A stretch of 64,000 nucleotides of DNA from Hyphomicrobiales bacterium (GTDB lineage: Bacteria; Pseudomonadota; Alphaproteobacteria; Rhizobiales; Xanthobacteraceae). The notes below the pieces were generated by a model. That model saw nothing but the letters and a program-made list of their open reading frames with translations. It had not been told where the DNA came from and made no database searches. Numbering within the stretch: position 1 is the stretch's first letter; the number at the start of each line of letters is the position of its first letter. Shown here one piece after another: positions 60,906 to 64,000 of this stretch. The position numbers and the translations under genes were made by a program. The stretch is from positions 7,620-71,619 of the forward strand of contig PLBP01000015.1 of the NCBI GenBank assembly GCA_003135415.1. Direction: 5' to 3'.

Positions 60906-61640
60906 ATGATCCAATGCAATGCCACCGCGGTCGTGATCGGTGCCGGCGATTATATCGGGGCCGCGATTGTGCGCCGGTTCGCGGCCGGCGGCTATAAGGT
61001 TTTCGCCGGACGAAGAAACGGCGACAAATTTGCGCCTCTCGTCGCCGAGATCGAGAAGGAAGGCGGCTTTTGCGCCGGCCGGACGCTCGATGCGCGCAAG
61101 GAAGCAGCGATTGCCGAGTTTCTCGCCGAGGCGGAGCGCACGGCCCCTCTCGAGGTGTGCATTTTCAACATCGGCGCCAACGTCAATTTTCCGCTGCTCG
61201 AAACGACGGAGCGTGTCTTCCGTAAAGTATGGGAGATGGGTTGCTATGCCGGTTTTCTCACCGGGCGCGAGGCGGCGCGCCTGATGGTTCCGCGCGGGAA
61301 GGGCTCGATTTTTTTCACCGGCGCCACCGCGAGCATGCGGGCCGGTATCGGCTATGCGGCCTTCGCCGCCGCCAAATTCGGATTGCGGGCGGTGGCGCAA
61401 AGCATGGCGCGCGAATTCGGGCCGAAGAACATTCACGTCGCGCATCTGATTATCGACTCGGGCGTCGATACCGCTTTCGTGCGCGAGCGCCGGGAGAAAC
61501 GCGGACTGAATGCCGCCGGCGAGCCGGACGAATTGATGAATCCGAAATCGATCGCGGAAGCCTATTGGTTTTTGCATCATCAGTCGCGCGACGCGTGGAC
61601 GCACGAACTCGATCTTCGCCCCTATCGGGAGACCTGGTGA
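60906..61640 (+). CDS. SDR-family protein lacking the catalytic tyrosine
   Basis: A 244-residue Rossmann-fold protein of the short-chain dehydrogenase type: VVIGAGDYIGAAIVRRFAAGGYKVFAGRR at the N-terminus, NIGAN near residue 88 and the active-site region FFTGATASMRAGIGYAAFAAAKFGLRAVAQSMAREFGPKNIHVAHLIID. At the YxxxK position it reads Phe153-AAA-Lys157; a Tyr occurs three residues earlier. The cofactor motif is also altered (GAGDYIG). I recall a subfamily with this FAxxK pattern annotated as SDR; its activity is unclear. The next gene starts 4 bases after its stop, giving an operon. Confidence 0.9.
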   Translation: MIQCNATAVVIGAGDYIGAAIVRRFAAGGYKVFAGRRNGDKFAPLVAEIEKEGGFCAGRTLDARKEAAIAEFLAEAERTAPLEVCIFNIGANVNFPLLETTERVFRKVWEMGCYAGFLTGREAARLMVPRGKGSIFFTGATASMRAGIGYAAFAAAKFGLRAVAQSMAREFGPKNIHVAHLIIDSGVDTAFVRERREKRGLNAAGEPDELMNPKSIAEAYWFLHHQSRDAWTHELDLRPYRETW

Positions 61641-61644
61641 GGCC

Positions 61645-62265
61645 ATGGACGCGGTTCAATTTCACTTCGATTTCGGCAGCCCCAACGCCTATCTCAGCCA
61701 TAAAATTCTGCCAGGAATCGAGCGCCGCACGGGCGTAAAATTCGACTATGTACCGATCCTGCTCGGCGGCATCTTCAAGGCGACGAACAATCGCTCGCCG
61801 GTGGAAGCATTCGCTGGCATCAAGAACAAGTACCAATACGAGAAACTGGAAATGAATCGCTTCATCGAGAAGCACGGGCTCGACCATTTCCAGATGAACC
61901 CATTCTTCCCCGTCAACACGCTGACATTGATGCGCGGCGCGGTGGCGATGAAGATGGACGGAGATTTCGCCCGCTATGTCGACGCAGTCTTTCATCACAT
62001 GTGGGAAGAGCCGAAAAAGATGGATGACCCAGCGGTGATCCGCGCGGCGCTTGACGAATCCGGTCTCAATGGCGGGAAATTGCTAGAGCGGACGCAGGAC
62101 CCGAAGGTCAAGGAGGGGCTTGTCCGCAATACGGAAGAGTCGGTTGCGCGCGGCGCCTTCGGCTCGCCCACGTTTTTTATCGGCGACGAGATATTCTTCG
62201 GCAAGGACCGGTTGGGCGGCGTGGAAGAAAGAATTGTTGCGAAATCGGGAAAAGCCAAAGCGTGA
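61645..62265 (+). CDS. DsbA-family protein, 2-hydroxychromene-2-carboxylate isomerase-like
   Basis: A 206-residue thioredoxin-fold (kappa-class GST-like) protein: FHFDFGSPNAYLSHKILPGIERRTGVKFDYVPILLGGIFKATNN, PFFPVNTLTLMRGAVAM, ARGAFGSPTFFIGDEIFFGKDRLGGVEE. The N-terminal Ser (FGSPN) replaces the CxxC of DsbA, as in HCCA isomerase, which uses glutathione in naphthalene breakdown. No other naphthalene genes are present, so the physiological reaction is unknown. Tightly linked to the SDR gene. Confidence 0.88.
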   Translation: MDAVQFHFDFGSPNAYLSHKILPGIERRTGVKFDYVPILLGGIFKATNNRSPVEAFAGIKNKYQYEKLEMNRFIEKHGLDHFQMNPFFPVNTLTLMRGAVAMKMDGDFARYVDAVFHHMWEEPKKMDDPAVIRAALDESGLNGGKLLERTQDPKVKEGLVRNTEESVARGAFGSPTFFIGDEIFFGKDRLGGVEERIVAKSGKAKA

Positions 62266-62339
62266 GGGGATCCGTGCAAGTGCGGAGCATTCGTTGTACG
62301 CTCGGATCGAGCCGGATTTTCAACCCGAAAGGTGGATCA

Positions 62340-62585
62340 ATGTCTCAGGTGACCTATCAAATCGTTCAGCACGACAGTGGTTGGGCCTACAAGGTTGACG
62401 GCGTTTTTTCGGAACCTTTCCCTACCCATGCGGCCGCTCTCGCCGCCGCGAAGAAAGCCGCGCAAGAGCAGCGCGTTCCCGGGCAGACCCACGTCATTGA
62501 GTACGAGGATGAGAAAGGTAAATGGCGTACCGAAACCGCGTCCGGAAGCGATCGTCCTTCCACTTCCGTCAAGGACAGCAAGTAA
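62340..62585 (+). CDS. DUF2188-family protein
   Basis: An 81-residue protein with AAAGGTGG before its ATG. The DUF2188 pattern is visible: YQIVQHDSGWAYKVDGVFSEPFPTHAAALAAAKKAAQEQ and HVIEYEDEKGKWRTE. The family is a small beta-alpha-beta-beta domain of unknown function, common in Rhizobiales. Not clearly linked to its neighbours. Confidence 0.85.
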   Translation: MSQVTYQIVQHDSGWAYKVDGVFSEPFPTHAAALAAAKKAAQEQRVPGQTHVIEYEDEKGKWRTETASGSDRPSTSVKDSK

Positions 62586-62611
62586 CGAGCTTCGTCGCCA
62601 AGTCTGAACAA

Positions 62612-62818
62612 TCAACCGTTGAGCATTGCCAATGCGGCTCTGCGGTCTCCCGGTTTCAGCTTAACGAACAGCGCGCGCGCATTCTTGATATCCCGCTCGC
62701 TGCCGGTGTCCGCGGCCAACTGCAGGGCCACCGTGGTCGGATGACTTTTGCCGCAGATGAAGATCAGGGCCTTTGCAAGCCGCGCCATCGCGGCCTGGTC
62801 GATTAGCGTTTCTTCCAT
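62612..62818 (-). CDS. Small hypothetical protein
   Basis: A 68-residue helical protein (MEETLIDQAAMARLAKALIFICGKSHPTTVALQLAADTG...RALFVKLKPGDRRAALAMLNG). The composition is typical of the backbone and the reading frame is well behaved, but the ribosome site is weak and I do not recognise the family. It converges with the DUF2188 gene. Confidence 0.5.
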   Translation of the reverse strand: MEETLIDQAAMARLAKALIFICGKSHPTTVALQLAADTGSERDIKNARALFVKLKPGDRRAALAMLNG

Positions 62819-63017
62819 TCGATGCTCTTTTCAAAGTAGCGGGTATTCCGGCGCGTTCGGCGGCCGGTCTCGTGTAGCACAAGCGAATCGCACCCACATT
62901 GCAATGCACCTATTATCCTGCAGTTATTGCAGGGACTTGGAGTGCGGTCACACGCCGCAAAATCGCCGCCTTGAGGCCGTTTCTGGGGCGGGCAATAGGG
63001 ACTAGGCGAGGGCGCGC

Positions 63018-63836
63018 GTGGTTCGGGGTCGTGCGGTTTCTTTGTTGGCGCTCGCGGCACTCGCGAATTACGCCGCCGATGTCGCGCGAGCCGATGCATG
63101 GCCCGCCTGTGCCCGTACCAACATAACTCCGGCGTCTTATGAAGCTGCCGGCGCCCGTGATGGCGCCACGCTTCGGCTCGCCGATGGCCGCGAGGTGCGG
63201 CTCGCCGGCGTCATCGCCGCGAACGATCTCGACGGCGATCAAGCTGCGGCTACGCGTGCGACCGCGGCGCTCGACCGCCTTGTCGCCGGAAAACGCATCC
63301 TGCTCTATTCTCTTTCGGATGCGGCCGACAGGCATGGACGAATCCGCGCGCAAGTGGCACTCGCCGATGAGGACGGAGCCTGGGTGCAAGGGCTCCTCGT
63401 CGCGAACGGAATGCTTCGCGTCGGGCCGGAGGCGGGCGAGCCTGCCTGCACCGAGCCGCTGATCGTGCACGAGCGCGCGGCGCGCGCCGCGAAGGCCGGC
63501 CTTTGGACGGAGCCGCGCTTTTCGGTCGAATCGGCGGCCAATCTTGCGGCACTGAACGCAGCGATCGGGCGTTTCGCCGTGGTCGAGGGCTTGGTTACCC
63601 GTATTGGCGAGACCCCGAGCCGCACCTATATCGATTTTGGACGGCGCTACATCGAGGATTTCACCATTATTATCCCGCGCGAGGCACGGGCGGAATTCCG
63701 CGCCGCGGGGATCGATCTCAAGGCCCTTCGCGGCAAACGAATCCGCGGGCGGGGCGTTCTATTCTCTTCCGGCGGGCCGGCGATTGAGGTACGTAAGGCC
63801 GCCTCGATCGAGATCATTCAGGGCAGCGGCACATGA
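63018..63836 (+). CDS. Secreted thermonuclease-like (SNase-fold) protein
   Basis: A 272-residue exported protein from a GTG start, with a signal peptide to about residue 26 (ARADA). An SNase-like OB fold follows: DGATLRLADGREVRLAGVIA, ATAALDRLVAGKRILLYSLSDAADRHGRIRAQVALADEDGAWVQGLLVANGMLRV and ARAAKAGLW. A second beta-rich domain ends the protein (FAVVEGLVTRIGETPSRTYIDFGRRYIEDFTIIIPREA). The DRHGR motif corresponds to the SNase active-site arginine region, but not all catalytic residues are evident. Its stop overlaps the start of the next gene as ATGA. Confidence 0.85.
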   Translation: MVRGRAVSLLALAALANYAADVARADAWPACARTNITPASYEAAGARDGATLRLADGREVRLAGVIAANDLDGDQAAATRATAALDRLVAGKRILLYSLSDAADRHGRIRAQVALADEDGAWVQGLLVANGMLRVGPEAGEPACTEPLIVHERAARAAKAGLWTEPRFSVESAANLAALNAAIGRFAVVEGLVTRIGETPSRTYIDFGRRYIEDFTIIIPREARAEFRAAGIDLKALRGKRIRGRGVLFSSGGPAIEVRKAASIEIIQGSGT

Positions 63837-64000
63837 GTGCACGCGAAAGGCAGGAAGGTTGTCACGGGTTGCGGGCCGCGATCTCGATCGCGGCCTTGGC
63901 ACTTGCGCTTTTTGCCGCCTCCTGCGCGAACGGCGATTTCGATCGCTACGGCCTGTCGGAAGCGTCCGCCGCCCGCGACGATGTGGCGAGCACGCTGCCG
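63833..64000 (+). CDS. Lipoprotein, N-terminal part (cut by window edge)
   Basis: The ATG at 63833 overlaps the TGA of the preceding gene. The 56 visible residues begin MSARERQEGCHGLRAAISIAAL, continue with a hydrophobic stretch and a lipobox AASC (Cys about 31), then NGDFDRYGLSEASAARDD. This marks an envelope lipoprotein translationally coupled to the nuclease-like protein. In related genomes an M48-type metalloprotease or similar lipoprotein may occupy this place, but the visible part does not allow assignment. Confidence 0.75.
   Translation, partial: MSARERQEGCHGLRAAISIAALALALFAASCANGDFDRYGLSEASAARDDVASTLP

Overview
The window looks like a chromosomal segment of an alphaproteobacterium of the order Hyphomicrobiales (Rhizobiales), most likely near the Bradyrhizobium/Xanthobacteraceae group. 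The basis is a GC-rich backbone, adjacent ethylmalonyl-CoA pathway genes (ccr and ecm), an NdvA/ChvA-type glucan exporter, GluQ-RS, RlpA, and several copies of a palindromic GCATGATC...GATCATGC intergenic element that I associate with this group. This is an assignment by gene content only; no database search was made.

Layout. 1-29,119 is ordinary backbone. It carries the end of a chemoreceptor, a YihY-type membrane protein, crotonyl-CoA carboxylase/reductase and ethylmalonyl-CoA mutase around a small GlsB-type protein, an AEC carrier, GluQ-RS, an AlkA-type glycosylase, an esterase, an HNH nuclease, DsbB, RlpA, tRNA-Leu(CAA), a YqaA-type protein, HisE, an orphan NMT1-like binding protein, NdvA, a thiolase, a D,D-carboxypeptidase, a CobW-type GTPase, DUF924, a flippase plus acetyltransferase pair, an acyl-CoA synthetase, a CAP-domain lipoprotein and an MscS-type channel, ending at tRNA-Arg(CCT).

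29,158-55,627 is a 26.5-kb integrative element, visibly richer in A+T than the backbone. It is bounded by a 41-bp direct repeat (one mismatch) made of the 5' half of tRNA-Arg, with a tyrosine integrase and an AlpA-type regulator at the right end. Its left part holds a bifunctional type IIG/ISP-like restriction-modification protein and a type II R-M pair. Next comes a leftward mobilisation operon (35,054-42,637) with two VirD4/HerA-like ATPases, a membrane protein and a replication-relaxation protein. Its upstream region (42,690-43,160) is packed with nested inverted repeats and is a good oriT/origin candidate. A leftward nuclease cluster follows (DUF2130, Cas4-like PD-(D/E)XK, frameshifted GmrSD/DUF262), then 24-bp-spaced iteron-like repeats beside a winged-helix protein, an AAG-type DNA glycosylase, small secreted proteins, a coiled-coil HTH protein whose gene contains 10-bp-phased repeats, and a DUF3644 gene. 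I see no VirB-type secretion apparatus, so the element would need a helper or an unrecognised transfer route. It reads as a mobilisable defence island.

55,628-64,000 is backbone again: a GrdB-like protein and a surface-polysaccharide-type operon (ATP-grasp, flippase, acetyltransferase) whose flippase/acetyltransferase pair parallels the one at 21.8-24.5 kb, followed by an SDR protein, an HCCA-isomerase-like DsbA-family protein, DUF2188, a secreted nuclease-like protein and the start of a lipoprotein.

Three genes appear broken by single frameshifts (1,423-2,060; 11,739-12,616; 44,550-46,257). Assembly error, decay and recoding cannot be separated from sequence alone.
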